From CAYQUL01 sp964568925 (GTDB lineage Bacteria; Patescibacteriota; Microgenomatia; UBA8517): a DNA stretch of 35,533 bases. The DNA lies in the NCBI GenBank assembly GCA_964568925.1, contig CAZMSJ010000011.1:1-35533 (forward strand), in the 5' to 3' direction. Below are positions 7,107 through 14,612 of this stretch, piece by piece. The notes beneath the pieces are model-generated. The model was not told the DNA's origin, did not search any database, and saw nothing but the letters and a program-made list of their open reading frames with translations. The position numbers were made by a program, and so were the translations under genes. Each line of letters begins with the position of its first letter. Position 1 is the first letter of the stretch.

Positions 7107-7367
7107 ATGGCTTCACCCTCAGACAGACATATTGATGATCTCAATAGTCACTTAAGAAGAGGATTTAGCATTTGTCAATCTGTTTATGAGCGTCTGCCTT
7201 TGATGATGGATACGTTTGCACGCGCAACCACGGTTGACGGACAATTAGTTATCCAAAGTGGAAGAAAGACTCCTGACGGCTCACCGGTGAGAGAAAAAGC
7301 TGCCTGTTTTGGCAAACCGGCTGATGCCAAAGGGAAACCTGGAGATGTTGTTGTTTTGAAGCGATAA
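7107..7367 (+). CDS. Hypothetical protein (86 aa)
   Basis: The ATG at 7107 sits 8 nt behind AGGGAG (7093-7098), better spaced than the in-frame TTG at 7101. The product starts MASPSDRHIDDLNSHLRRGF, has a helical N-terminal half and a basic Gly/Lys/Pro-rich C-terminal half (GKPADAKGKPGDVVVLKR), and carries two Cys residues. No family recognised. It forms a single-gene unit with TACAAT about 60 nt upstream and a strong hairpin after the stop. Confidence 0.6.
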   Translation: MASPSDRHIDDLNSHLRRGFSICQSVYERLPLMMDTFARATTVDGQLVIQSGRKTPDGSPVREKAACFGKPADAKGKPGDVVVLKR

Positions 7368-7388
7368 TACAGAAAGTTGTTTATTTGT

Positions 7389-7414
7389 TGGCCACTACTT
7401 TAACGTAGTGGCCA
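7389..7414 (+). terminator. Hairpin, probable terminator
   Basis: Perfect 10-bp stem TGGCCACTAC/GTAGTGGCCA with a TTTAAC loop. The following TTCTCTTGCTTTT is a poor T-tract, so termination may be partial. Confidence 0.6.
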
Positions 7415-7419
7415 TTCTC

Positions 7420-7448
7420 TTGCTTTTGCATCTTATAAGATGTATACT
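7420..7448 (+). promoter_or_regulatory. Sigma70-type promoter
   Basis: TTGCTT (7420-7425), 17-nt spacer, TATACT (7443-7448). It places the transcription start near 7455 and so rules out the in-frame ATG at 7440 as the start of the next gene. Confidence 0.6.
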
Positions 7449-7478
7449 TCCCTGCTTAGTCGAAATCAAGGAGGCCTT

Positions 7479-7715
7479 GTGGCTAAATATAAGGGTCGAC
7501 CACGAAGTGGAGTTGATGATTTTACTATTGAAGAGAGGATAAAGGTGGTGGATACCCTTGAAAATTGTTCTTTCCCTGGTTGCCCACAGAAGATTCTAGC
7601 GCCAAAAGATACGCCGGAAGAAAACCGACAATGTTCAAGCATCTGCTGGGTTAAAGCCAAAGAGCAAATAAACAGAGCTGAAGCAGAAAAAGCTCGTCTC
7701 GGTATTCATCAGTAG
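7479..7715 (+). CDS. Small protein with Cys pairs, possible zinc binding (78 aa)
   Basis: GTG at 7479 is chosen: AAGGAGG lies 4 nt upstream and the promoter rules out the earlier ATG at 7440. The product is basic at the start (AKYKGRPRSG), then has a helical ERIKVVDTLENC and two Cys pairs, C-x4-C (CSFPGC) and C-x3-C (CSSIC), separated by about 20 residues. It ends in a charged helix (AKEQINRAEAEKARLG). The arrangement suggests a small zinc-binding domain, but the family is not known. It is a single-gene unit with its own promoter and terminator. Confidence 0.6.
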   Translation: MAKYKGRPRSGVDDFTIEERIKVVDTLENCSFPGCPQKILAPKDTPEENRQCSSICWVKAKEQINRAEAEKARLGIHQ

Positions 7716-7724
7716 TCCCCATTT

Positions 7725-7759
7725 TACCCCAACCATTTTTGGTATGGGGTACTTTTTTT
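7725..7759 (+). terminator. Rho-independent terminator
   Basis: TACCCC/GGGGTA stem with an inner ACC/GGT pair, followed by C and seven T. Confidence 0.75.
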
Positions 7760-7782
7760 ACCTTCAAACAAAAACCCCGTGA

Positions 7783-7788
7783 TATAAT
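7783..7788 (+). promoter_or_regulatory. Extended -10 (TGA-TATAAT)
   Basis: A perfect TATAAT with an upstream TG, 35 nt before the start of the 66-aa gene. No clear -35 box. Confidence 0.55.
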
Positions 7789-7823
7789 CGTGACGAATGT
7801 GAGTGTATTGGAGGTAAATAACC

Positions 7824-8024
7824 ATGAAACGGTTTAGTGGTAGCGCTTTTGATCCAGTCCCTCCGCCAAAAACTACTCACGTTAGTGTTCCCTGTCTCGG
7901 TAATTGTGGTACCTTGGTGATTGTGCCTCGTGGCTCTGAAGAGAAAGCCTGGTGTGGAAGTGGAGTAACCTGCATCAGAAAGTATAGAGAGCCTGAGTAT
8001 CGGCATCTGAAGATTTCGAAATAA
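7824..8024 (+). CDS. Small zinc-ribbon-like protein (66 aa)
   Basis: ATG with TGGAGG 9-10 nt upstream. The protein has two Cys pairs, CLGNC (C-x3-C) and CGSGVTC (C-x5-C), 16-17 residues apart. This is compatible with one zinc-ribbon or treble-clef-like site. The first 20 residues are Pro-rich and the tail (IRKYREPEYRHLKISK) is strongly basic, so nucleic-acid binding is possible. No named family recognised. Like its neighbours it is flanked by its own -10 and by an excellent terminator. Confidence 0.6.
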   Translation: MKRFSGSAFDPVPPPKTTHVSVPCLGNCGTLVIVPRGSEEKAWCGSGVTCIRKYREPEYRHLKISK

Positions 8025-8065
8025 CGAACAGAGAATGCAGAGGGTGACCGCGGCAGCGGACAGAT

Positions 8066-8099
8066 TCTTGGGGTTACCAGATAACCCCAAGATTTTTTT
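8066..8099 (+). terminator. Rho-independent terminator
   Basis: Perfect 11-bp stem TCTTGGGGTTA/TAACCCCAAGA with a 5-nt loop and a seven-T tail. Confidence 0.9.
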
Positions 8100-8186
8100 A
8101 TGCAAAAATACAATTTCCTCTCTAAAGAAGTGATAAATAAGGTAAACTACGCCTACGTGTAGTAAAATACAGGTGTTTGTTTTTAT

Positions 8187-8257
8187 AGGGGCGTCGTTCA
8201 GTGGTAGGACCTATCTCTCCAAAAGATAAGACGAGTGTTCGATTCACTCCGCCCCTG
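8187..8257 (+). tRNA. tRNA-Trp (CCA anticodon)
   Basis: 71-nt cloverleaf with acceptor AGGGGCG/CGCCCCT (fully paired), D-arm GTTC/GGAC, anticodon loop CTCCAAA giving CCA, and T-arm GAGTG-TTCGATT-CACTC. It closely resembles bacterial tRNA-Trp. The genomic sequence after the discriminator G is CCT, not CCA. Confidence 0.94.
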
Positions 8258-8389
8258 CCTAAAATAATTTGTCCCGCGATTGCTGCGCGTTAGCCGGCGC
8301 GCAGAAAAAAGATCAGGATATTTTGGGCGAGAGTACCAGTTGCTATGAGGATGAAAAAAGTGCAAAAATTTTCGATAGTTTTCTTATAG

Positions 8390-8395
8390 TATAAT
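8390..8395 (+). promoter_or_regulatory. -10 box close to the start codon
   Basis: TATAAT ends 9 nt before the ATG at 8405, leaving at most a few bases of leader and no room for a ribosome site. Confidence 0.5.
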
Positions 8396-8404
8396 AGGCT
8401 AAAT

Positions 8405-8833
8405 ATGAAGCTAGCTAAAAATGTAAAGGTTAAAAAATTTCCTTGGACGGTACTTCCTATTCTCTCTACATATACAGCCCATGCAATATATCCAAATGTA
8501 TATATTCCAAAATACATTTATGAAGATTTGAAATCTAAAAACCCTGAGCCAAGAAATGTGGCTACTCTTATACACGAACAAACACATATTGAGAGACAGA
8601 AAAAAGATGGTTGCTTTATTTGGGGACTGAAGTATTGTTTCGTTGCCTCTTTTCGATTAGATGAGGAATTGCAGGCGATCAAAGCATCGATGAAATATAT
8701 GAAGCGTAAAAAGCAAACTTGGAACACTGCCCGCACTGCAAAATTTCTTTCCAGCTACTTATATCTTTGGTGTGTATCGTATGAAAAAGCTAAATATCTT
8801 TTAGATGACGCTTGGAATAGAGCAATACGATAG
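8405..8833 (+). CDS. HExxH putative zinc metallopeptidase-like protein (142 aa)
   Basis: The motif TLIHEQTHIER is a zincin HExxH site, and the later DEELQA could supply the third, glutamate ligand about 30 residues downstream, as in gluzincins. The protein is very small for a peptidase. It opens with a basic stretch and a short hydrophobic segment (TVLPILSTYTAHAIYP), then a strand NVYIPKYIYEDL that precedes the zinc helix, as in minimal gluzincin domains. The C-terminus is basic and helical. No signal peptide is evident, so it may be cytoplasmic, and its substrate is unknown. Transcription appears nearly leaderless. Confidence 0.65.
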   Translation: MKLAKNVKVKKFPWTVLPILSTYTAHAIYPNVYIPKYIYEDLKSKNPEPRNVATLIHEQTHIERQKKDGCFIWGLKYCFVASFRLDEELQAIKASMKYMKRKKQTWNTARTAKFLSSYLYLWCVSYEKAKYLLDDAWNRAIR

Positions 8834-8866
8834 CTAAATATGAGAAGTATCTTTATTTTGAAACAA

Positions 8867-9811
8867 TTATGCAATCTCCTCTTCGAATAACTCTTGCTGC
8901 AATAGCTCTATCTCTCTTATTATTATTTCTGGTTTCTTGTACATACTATTTCTATAAACTTCTGCCTTGATGTTTACTTGTTTTTTATAAAAATCCTTAT
9001 AATCTTCCGTTTGCTTGCCTTCGTCCGGGTGAGCAATAAGAACTTGGTGTTGAGGGTCAATTTCATATGCTTTAAACCCGACCTTTTCCCCTCGCATACT
9101 TTGAAGTGTAACAATCATTCCAAAAAGTTCTTTAACTTGCCCATTCTCAAAATCCGGGAGGATCTTCTCATCCACAGGTAAATAATTTTCAAAATTCTCT
9201 CCATCTATGGTTACTTCATAAGGAGATAAATGATCAGAAGTAACTTTTATCATGGAAAGATTATTCTCAATAAGTGGCTTTAAGGCCTTCTTATATTTAC
9301 CTGACATTACTGTTTGACGAATTCTTCTTGCAAACTTTTCAGATATTTTAAAATCGCCAATATCAGTCGTAACGCTTTCTTTTTGTTTTGGAGCCGCAGT
9401 AAGCATTTTTGTTACAAATACTCCAAAGAGAGCTGCAAAAACAGTTGAGTCAAACTGATTTACTCTAAAATAATCGTTTACAGACTTATGAGCATTTCCA
9501 AATTCAGTAAAAAATGAGGAGGCTTTACTAAATAGTTCTGGATCTGATACCTGCAAGAAATCCAGAAAGCTTCTAACATCGTGAAATGGAATATCAGCAA
9601 AGTTAACGTGAAGTAGGTTCTGTAAAATAATTGACCCTTCAGTTACTTTCAATGTTTTTATCTGTAAATCTCCTTCAATTTCTGATATCTCAAAAATTTC
9701 TTTAATAACTTCGTTAAATCCTACAAACGACTCTCCAAGCAGGCCCAAATCAAAACCTTTTAAGGTCTGACTATTTCTTTCAACATATTTAATTGATAAG
9801 TTTGGTTCCAT
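8867..9811 (-). CDS. Uncharacterised protein (314 aa)
   Basis: A long unrecognised protein without signal peptide. The first third has strand-like repeats (IKYVERNSQTLKGFDLGLLG, LKVTEGSIILQNLLHV). A moderately hydrophobic helix lies near residues 120-140 (STVFAALFGVFVTKMLT). The C-terminal half alternates strands and charged helices (GEKVGFKAYEIDPQHQVLIA) and ends in an acidic LLQQELFEEEIA. It has its own promoter: a TATAAT box at 9914-9909 and a 21-bp palindrome at the predicted transcript start. The leader is about 90 nt and no clear ribosome site precedes the ATG. No function can be assigned. Confidence 0.6.
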   Translation of the reverse strand: MEPNLSIKYVERNSQTLKGFDLGLLGESFVGFNEVIKEIFEISEIEGDLQIKTLKVTEGSIILQNLLHVNFADIPFHDVRSFLDFLQVSDPELFSKASSFFTEFGNAHKSVNDYFRVNQFDSTVFAALFGVFVTKMLTAAPKQKESVTTDIGDFKISEKFARRIRQTVMSGKYKKALKPLIENNLSMIKVTSDHLSPYEVTIDGENFENYLPVDEKILPDFENGQVKELFGMIVTLQSMRGEKVGFKAYEIDPQHQVLIAHPDEGKQTEDYKDFYKKQVNIKAEVYRNSMYKKPEIIIREIELLQQELFEEEIA

Positions 9812-9883
9812 GTTTATTTCTAGTTGAAGTTAAGATTGAACTTACTTCGGAGTGGATCTTGAAGAGAAGAAATATAAATTTGC

Positions 9884-9904
9884 TTCCAAGAGCTGCTCTT
9901 GGAA
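9884..9904. promoter_or_regulatory. 21-bp palindrome at a transcription start
   Basis: TTCCAAGAGC-T-GCTCTTGGAA is a perfect inverted repeat with one central base. On the minus strand it starts 4 nt behind TATAAT (9914-9909), so it overlaps the transcript start of the 314-aa gene. It may be a repressor operator or a 5' hairpin that stabilises the mRNA. Confidence 0.5.
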
Positions 9905-10033
9905 TATTATTATACTCTAAAATTCGGCCATATTCTATTTTCCGGATTATAGACAATTAGCATAAACTCTTAATTAACTTTGCTTGGGAAATTATTTTTC
10001 AATGCTTGCTTTATATTCTCTAAGAGTTATTGT

Positions 10034-10657
10034 TTACTCACCAAGGTGTGCCTGGTCATTCCATACAATTAACTTCCACATGCTTTCTTCAAATTCACAA
10101 AGGGTTACTCCTGTATTTCCAACCATCATAAAATGTCTGATTCGTACTTCCTCCTGTGATGTAAGATTTTGACCAAACATCATTACACCAATAATTGCTC
10201 TTAAAAAAGCTCCATGAGTCACAACAACAATACTTTCACAATCATTTTCTTCCAAATACTTAATGGCGTTTGTAGCTCTTTTTTTTACGTCAGCAAAATT
10301 TTCTTCATCAGAATGATGCCAATTCTCGTCATGGTAGTTCTGTTTAATCTGCGCCTTAATTTCTAATACAACATTGTCTTCAGTGTGTCTGTTTTCAAAT
10401 TGAGAAGGTCTCTTTCTCTCAACAAATAAATCTGAATAAATTACAGTATGGCCAGTATTGGAAGCAATAAGTTCAGCTGTCTGCTTAGCTCTCTCAAATG
10501 GACTGGAGACTATTTTCGAAATGGGTATGTTACTAAATCTACGAGCAACAAACTGAGCTTGGGTAGTCCCTTTCTCTGAGAGTTTTGAATCATGAGGTTG
10601 ATGCATGCTTTTAGCATTTTGTTCACTCTCTCCGTGCCTTACAAAATATACTTTCAT
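10034..10657 (-). CDS. Histidine phosphatase (phosphoglycerate mutase-like)
   Basis: 207 aa from the ATG at 10657. The hallmark VYFVRHGESEQN carries the RHG motif with the phosphorylated His, and the second catalytic His is in VVTHGAFLRAIIG. Conserved LSEKGTTQAQFVARRF and VSSPFERAKQTAELI also fit the family. Members include cofactor-dependent phosphoglycerate mutase and a range of small-molecule and protein phosphatases, and with no glycolytic neighbour a phosphatase is more likely. The start is supported by TATAAT ending 7 nt upstream and ATGACA at 16-nt spacing; the longer reading frame from 10702 is unlikely. Confidence 0.85.
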   Translation of the reverse strand: MKVYFVRHGESEQNAKSMHQPHDSKLSEKGTTQAQFVARRFSNIPISKIVSSPFERAKQTAELIASNTGHTVIYSDLFVERKRPSQFENRHTEDNVVLEIKAQIKQNYHDENWHHSDEENFADVKKRATNAIKYLEENDCESIVVVTHGAFLRAIIGVMMFGQNLTSQEEVRIRHFMMVGNTGVTLCEFEESMWKLIVWNDQAHLGE

Positions 10658-10664
10658 AAATGTA

Positions 10665-10692
10665 ATTATACATAACGAATCTGAATTGTCAT
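10665..10692 (-). promoter_or_regulatory. Promoter of the histidine phosphatase, leaderless arrangement
   Basis: On the minus strand ATGACA (10692-10687), 16-nt spacer, TATAAT (10670-10665), then 7 nt to the ATG. Confidence 0.6.
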
Positions 10693-10728
10693 TCCACGAC
10701 ATTCTTGTTTAAACGGTGCTTTACATAA

Positions 10729-10866
10729 CTCGTCGATGGAAATAGGTCAGCCCCGGAGGAATACGCTAAGCGACTAAAGCGGGTCGCCGCCACTCAGCTT
10801 GAAGAACGCAATTGTGTTTTAGATAGGTTCGAATATTTTCGTGACACTCTGCCAATTGACTTATAA
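10729..10866 (+). pseudogene. Possible gene fragment without start codon (45 codons)
   Basis: An open frame without ATG, GTG or TTG runs from just after a TAA to the stop at 10864-10866. It reads like real protein (APEEYAKRLKRVAATQ, then LEERNCVLDRFEYFRD) and is richer in GC than its surroundings. It may be the 3' remnant of a lost gene. No family recognised, and a chance open frame is possible. Confidence 0.25.
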
Positions 10867-10868
10867 TA

Positions 10869-10897
10869 TTGATTATTCTCCATTTTTGTGGTAAAAT
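10869..10897 (+). promoter_or_regulatory. Sigma70-type promoter
   Basis: TTGATT (10869-10874), 17-nt spacer ending TGG, TAAAAT (10892-10897), 38 nt before the next start codon. Confidence 0.65.
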
Positions 10898-10935
10898 GAC
10901 ACATCTTTACGCTCTAATGTTCAGAAAGGGAGTAA

Positions 10936-11370
10936 ATGGCAGAAATCAGGATTCATACCTTCCCCAAAGTAAAATGGTGTTGGGTAGATCTGAATGAAAT
11001 TTCTACTATCCTGGGCTTGGATTCGTATTGGTCCTTAGCTCGTTGGTGGAAGCTCAACTTCGCTGCAAATGAACTTGAAATGGTTTTCACACAGGGAGAA
11101 AGAATTGAGGCATCCAGCATTCAAGATATCGCACACAGGATCGACCTGGGCATTCAGATCTTTGTACCATTAGGCTGGTGGAAAGATGTAGAATCTGCCC
11201 GAAAGAAGGGCTACGACGGGTGCATGGCGATTGATGAAGATAAGTTTGAAGGTACTTATCCATACCCCCACCAACTTACAGATTTTTGGGATGATTTTTG
11301 TGGTGGGTCTGATACCCGCTTCATTGTACTTGGAACAAAAAATTGGAGTCAGGAGATTCTTGCTTTATAG
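10936..11370 (+). CDS. Uncharacterised Trp-rich protein (144 aa)
   Basis: ATG with AAAGGGAG 4-5 nt upstream. The product has eight Trp residues, several in WW pairs (SLARWWKL, PLGWWKDV), no signal peptide and no membrane helix. The middle contains AHRIDLGIQIFVPLGWW, and the end is Asp- and Trp-rich (LTDFWDDFCGGSDTRFIVLG). This could be a compact ligand-binding fold, but no family was recognised. Promoter and terminator enclose only this gene. Confidence 0.6.
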   Translation: MAEIRIHTFPKVKWCWVDLNEISTILGLDSYWSLARWWKLNFAANELEMVFTQGERIEASSIQDIAHRIDLGIQIFVPLGWWKDVESARKKGYDGCMAIDEDKFEGTYPYPHQLTDFWDDFCGGSDTRFIVLGTKNWSQEILAL

Positions 11371-11375
11371 AATTT

Positions 11376-11405
11376 AGGGAGATACACAAAGTATCTCCCT
11401 TTTTT
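11376..11405 (+). terminator. Rho-independent terminator
   Basis: Perfect 10-bp stem AGGGAGATAC/GTATCTCCCT with ACAAA loop, followed by TTTTT. Confidence 0.9.
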
Positions 11406-11578
11406 AATTACATTATTTACAAGCCTTCTCTTACGATGTTCGATATTTCCCTGCTTCATGTACACGAACTAGAAACAGCGTTTTGCACAAAATTGAGAGT
11501 GAAATATAAAATGGACTTTGAGTTCGTCTCATAATATACTACTCACAGAATTTACGTTTTTGGAGTGAGGAGCAATTC

Positions 11579-12112
11579 GTGAGCAACATAGATCCTGCAA
11601 ATGGACTAAAAATTCACTGGGCTTCATCAAAAAGTGTGTATGGTGGTCCTCGGCACAGTTTGGTTGAAGTTTCACGTTCAATCCCAATTATTTTGAGATA
11701 TCACAAGCCTGAGAGAGGCTTAGAATTTCAAATGAAACCGACTGAGGATGATTTTGAATGGTCTTTCTCGGGGATTATTGACCCAGGTATTGTTCAAGGA
11801 ATGGAATTGCATGTAGCACAACGATCTCAATACAAATCTCCCCCAGTCTTGAATGCTAAGTCATATGCAGTAAATTCAAGATTCGGCAAATTTGTCCTAG
11901 TCTCTGAGGAAAAACAACTGATTGAAGTTGATCTTCGATTACCGATTGATCGACTGTATGATCTCCTGCATTTTTTGTGGAAACCATCTGAAAGTTATGT
12001 ACCAAAGTACTTTCTTGGTGGCCCCAAGTGGGATCACCGGTTACTCCCACAAAAATGCACATCAAGAGCAACTCTCGTGGTGAAAGTGTTACATAACAGT
12101 ACAAATAATTGA
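11579..12112 (+). CDS. Uncharacterised protein (177 aa)
   Basis: GTG start at 11579 with GTGAGGAG about 8 nt upstream. No signal peptide or membrane helix is seen. Strand-rich segments (HSLVEVSRSIPIILRYHKP, LIEVDLRLPIDRLYDLLHFL) suggest a mixed alpha/beta fold. No motif was recognised. The 208-bp upstream intergenic holds two AT-rich promoter-like sites (TATAAA near 11505 and TATACT near 11535) and no other gene. A strong palindromic terminator follows. Confidence 0.55.
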   Translation: MSNIDPANGLKIHWASSKSVYGGPRHSLVEVSRSIPIILRYHKPERGLEFQMKPTEDDFEWSFSGIIDPGIVQGMELHVAQRSQYKSPPVLNAKSYAVNSRFGKFVLVSEEKQLIEVDLRLPIDRLYDLLHFLWKPSESYVPKYFLGGPKWDHRLLPQKCTSRATLVVKVLHNSTNN

Positions 12113-12126
12113 AATAGGTAAAGAAA

Positions 12127-12150
12127 AGGCCGCCACATATGTGGCGGCCT
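12127..12150. terminator. Bidirectional terminator
   Basis: A 24-bp perfect palindrome (AGGCCGCCACAT and its complement). T-rich tails lie on both sides (TTGTTTATTTC on plus, TTCTTTACC on minus), so it can end both the 177-aa gene and the convergent 429-aa gene. Confidence 0.8.
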
Positions 12151-12181
12151 TGTTTATTTCAACCAAGTCCTACTATCTGGA

Positions 12182-13471
12182 CTACTTCATTCCCAAACGG
12201 GAATGGGCACTTGAAAGACGTGCATGCTCATCAAGTAATGAGTCAACAACCTCACTTTCAGTAGCCTGTGCAAGTCGCTGAGAACGAGCAAACAGATCTT
12301 CTAGATCCAGTTGCTTTTGTCGTGCAGCGTTATGAATAGCAAGGAGAGCCTCAGTTCGCTGTAAGCCGTTTTCAATGACTTTTTCCATTGTCTCCTTCGA
12401 CGATGTCAATCGACTGGCATTTGCCGCGATTTGTGGCAACACTGCCCTAGCATTCTGAGATGACCGCTCATACCATTCGTTGCCAATATCGATGATGATC
12501 TGAGCAGTCTTTGTATGACTGTATGTCTCAAGATATCGTTGATACTGCAAAAGCGTCTTTTTCATGCGAGGAATCACAAAATCTTCCACCGCATCAAACT
12601 GTTGATATGAATCTACAGTTACTCTTCGCGCATCAAGTATTTCCTCCGTGTCCAAACGAGATTGAACGAGACGGTTTTTATACTCTGCGATCTTCTTTTC
12701 GAGTAAGCCGTGAAACTCTTTCAGCTTCATCCGTTCCTGATATTCTTTGTTCAAACTAAGATCTTCAGGATCAACATCAATAGCTTCAATTTTGTCCAGT
12801 GCTAGATCGCGAACGGCTTCTAGAACACCGAGAACACCAACGAGATTCATCATCTCGATTTCAGAACCACGGATAATGTCGTCGTACGCTGAAACATTAA
12901 GGAGCATGTCGACCATAGCTTCATCGACAACCCCTTCGATTTCGTAGAACGACCCGTCCATACTTTGCGATTCCATGACGAGGGTTTCAACTGTGGAATG
13001 TGCTTTCGCAAAAATTCCTCGAGCTTTATTGATCTCAGCCTCAAGTCTCTCTAAGACTTTTGAATTGCTGATATCGAATGTCTCTCCAACACGTCGCATG
13101 TCCTTATTTAGCCTCAACATAAGGTCGCGCAATTCAGGCACTTCGATTACTTTAATTCGTCTGCGCTGCTCATCGATGAGATCATTCATTTTCTTGATTA
13201 CGGGCTTGCCGTAATCAATCATCGCCATCGTGTCAGCAAGCCAAACCTCTAGCAATTTCTCTGCCTCAAGTACCGCCTGAGCCTGTGTTGTTTCATCCAG
13301 CATGTCAAAGGCACTGAGCCGCTGACGATCCTGTGCAGTGTCGAACTTTCCATCGATGACTTGAACCATAAGAGATTCAGGTGCTGGCGGAAGTTGATCC
13401 GGACTACCTTCGTTATTGGTAAAACCACGAAGATGTACGCTGACTTTCTTCCGATTTGTCGTGCTTGTCAT
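12182..13471 (-). CDS. Coiled-coil helical protein (429 aa), possibly TelA-like
   Basis: Almost entirely helical, with long charged heptad-like stretches and no membrane segment or signal. Its size, composition and position beside a PspA/IM30 protein recall TelA-type toxic-anion-resistance proteins, but no diagnostic motif was identified and the assignment is weak. The last 60 residues hold LQRTEALLAIHNAARQKQLD and end in RLSSAHSRLGMK. It has its own promoter (TTGTCT, 16-nt spacer, TACAAT near 13543 on the minus strand) and an AAGGAAAAGGG ribosome site. It is therefore transcribed separately from pspA, whose terminator lies between them. Confidence 0.7.
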   Translation of the reverse strand: MTSTTNRKKVSVHLRGFTNNEGSPDQLPPAPESLMVQVIDGKFDTAQDRQRLSAFDMLDETTQAQAVLEAEKLLEVWLADTMAMIDYGKPVIKKMNDLIDEQRRRIKVIEVPELRDLMLRLNKDMRRVGETFDISNSKVLERLEAEINKARGIFAKAHSTVETLVMESQSMDGSFYEIEGVVDEAMVDMLLNVSAYDDIIRGSEIEMMNLVGVLGVLEAVRDLALDKIEAIDVDPEDLSLNKEYQERMKLKEFHGLLEKKIAEYKNRLVQSRLDTEEILDARRVTVDSYQQFDAVEDFVIPRMKKTLLQYQRYLETYSHTKTAQIIIDIGNEWYERSSQNARAVLPQIAANASRLTSSKETMEKVIENGLQRTEALLAIHNAARQKQLDLEDLFARSQRLAQATESEVVDSLLDEHARLSSAHSRLGMK

Positions 13472-13580
13472 CTAGAGTACCCTTTTCCTTTTTTGATGTT
13501 TACAAACTAATCTGTGTGTAAGATACCAACACAGGGCCTATATTGTAGCACGTTCTTTGAAAAAGACAAGTATCCCCAAA

Positions 13581-13614
13581 AAAAATAAGGGCGAGGTGAT
13601 TATCACCCCGCCCA
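13581..13614 (-). terminator. Rho-independent terminator of the PspA-like gene
   Basis: On the minus strand GGGCGGGGTGA-TAA-TCACCTCGCCC is followed by TTATTTTTTTT. It separates the PspA-like gene from the 429-aa gene. Confidence 0.9.
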
Positions 13615-13643
13615 TTTCAAAAGTTACACGAAGTAAAAAACAA

Positions 13644-14420
13644 TTACCCCGTTGCTGTCAAAACCTTCAAATCTTGTGCAGACATATCTAACGACGGAGC
13701 TTCCATAACCAACGTATTTGTTGTTCCGGCTTCTTTCAATCCTAACCGTTCTCGCATTTGCTTCATACGTTCGGCCGCAATCCGTTCTGTATCGGTTTCT
13801 GGGCCACTCTTTTGAATCCGCTCAAGTGCCAACTCGAATTTTGCATCAGATTGGTCTCTGTTTTGCAGAATTTTTTCGGACAAACCCTCAACACTTATGA
13901 CACCAGACGAAACAATGTTTGCAGATCGTATGAGTACATCTGCAGTCATTTGCTTGATATCAGCCTCAGTCTGTATTGCTTGCAGAAGCTTTATCTGATT
14001 TTCAAGGGATTTAATTCGTCCATTCAGCTTGTTTGATGTTAATAGAAGTGCACGTAAGGCACTCTGTGTGGATTCATGAGTCCGGTTAGCAGTAGCTAAC
14101 AAAGCCTCTTCTCCAACTAATTCAACCATCAAAGCATCAGCAAGATAGTCATTGCCAGGATTGTTGTCAGTCAGATTTTTATGGATCTCATCATTAAGCT
14201 CGGCTACCACTTTTTGGTGCGTCAGAACTTCTCTTTCAGCAGTCTTTACGTTTCCACCAACAGCAATCAAATCAGACTGTAGTTCATCAAAAGCAGCCTG
14301 GTGATCACGTAAGTATTGGTTCAAGATGATGATAGGGTTTCCCCGAAGAGCAGTATCAATCAAATCGTTGAACTTCGCACGAAACAAAAAGCTTATTTTT
14401 TCCATTAGGCTCTGAGCCAT
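13644..14420 (-). CDS. PspA/IM30 (Vipp1) family membrane-stress protein
   Basis: 258 aa. The start MEKISFLFRAKFNDLIDTAL plus NPIIILNQYLRDH is the typical amphipathic helix and first coiled-coil helix of PspA/IM30. Long coiled coil follows to about residue 215. ESCRT-III-like members bind the inner leaflet of the cytoplasmic membrane and stabilise it when the proton motive force or envelope is damaged. A longer C-terminal tail (VMEAPSLDMSAQDLKVLTATG) is not typical and may be a binding peptide for a partner. AAGGAG lies before the ATG. No pspB, pspC or liaF-like gene is nearby. Confidence 0.82.
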   Translation of the reverse strand: MAQSLMEKISFLFRAKFNDLIDTALRGNPIIILNQYLRDHQAAFDELQSDLIAVGGNVKTAEREVLTHQKVVAELNDEIHKNLTDNNPGNDYLADALMVELVGEEALLATANRTHESTQSALRALLLTSNKLNGRIKSLENQIKLLQAIQTEADIKQMTADVLIRSANIVSSGVISVEGLSEKILQNRDQSDAKFELALERIQKSGPETDTERIAAERMKQMRERLGLKEAGTTNTLVMEAPSLDMSAQDLKVLTATG

Positions 14421-14583
14421 AGATCCACTCCTTGTATAGAAATTTCAAAAACAGTCTACTCTGCTACAAGGCCAACACAAGTCGCCTTGTATTCTTCGAG
14501 CTTGAGATTGTAACACTTTTACAACAAAGATGAAATATGGGACATCATTTTACGTATTTCTCTTTCAAAACAACTGGCTTGTT

Positions 14584-14612
14584 TTGACAAATGCAACTTA
14601 GTTGCATATAAT
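14584..14612 (+). promoter_or_regulatory. Consensus promoter of the fur operon
   Basis: Perfect TTGACA (14584-14589), 17-nt spacer, perfect TATAAT (14607-14612). The ATG follows only 6 nt after the -10, so the mRNA is probably leaderless. Confidence 0.85.

Noticed and set aside
8283..8304. GC-rich hairpin CTGCGCG/CGCGCAG as a terminator
   Set aside because: It is followed by A6 on the plus strand and preceded by T6 on the minus strand, so neither direction gives a T-tract after the stem.
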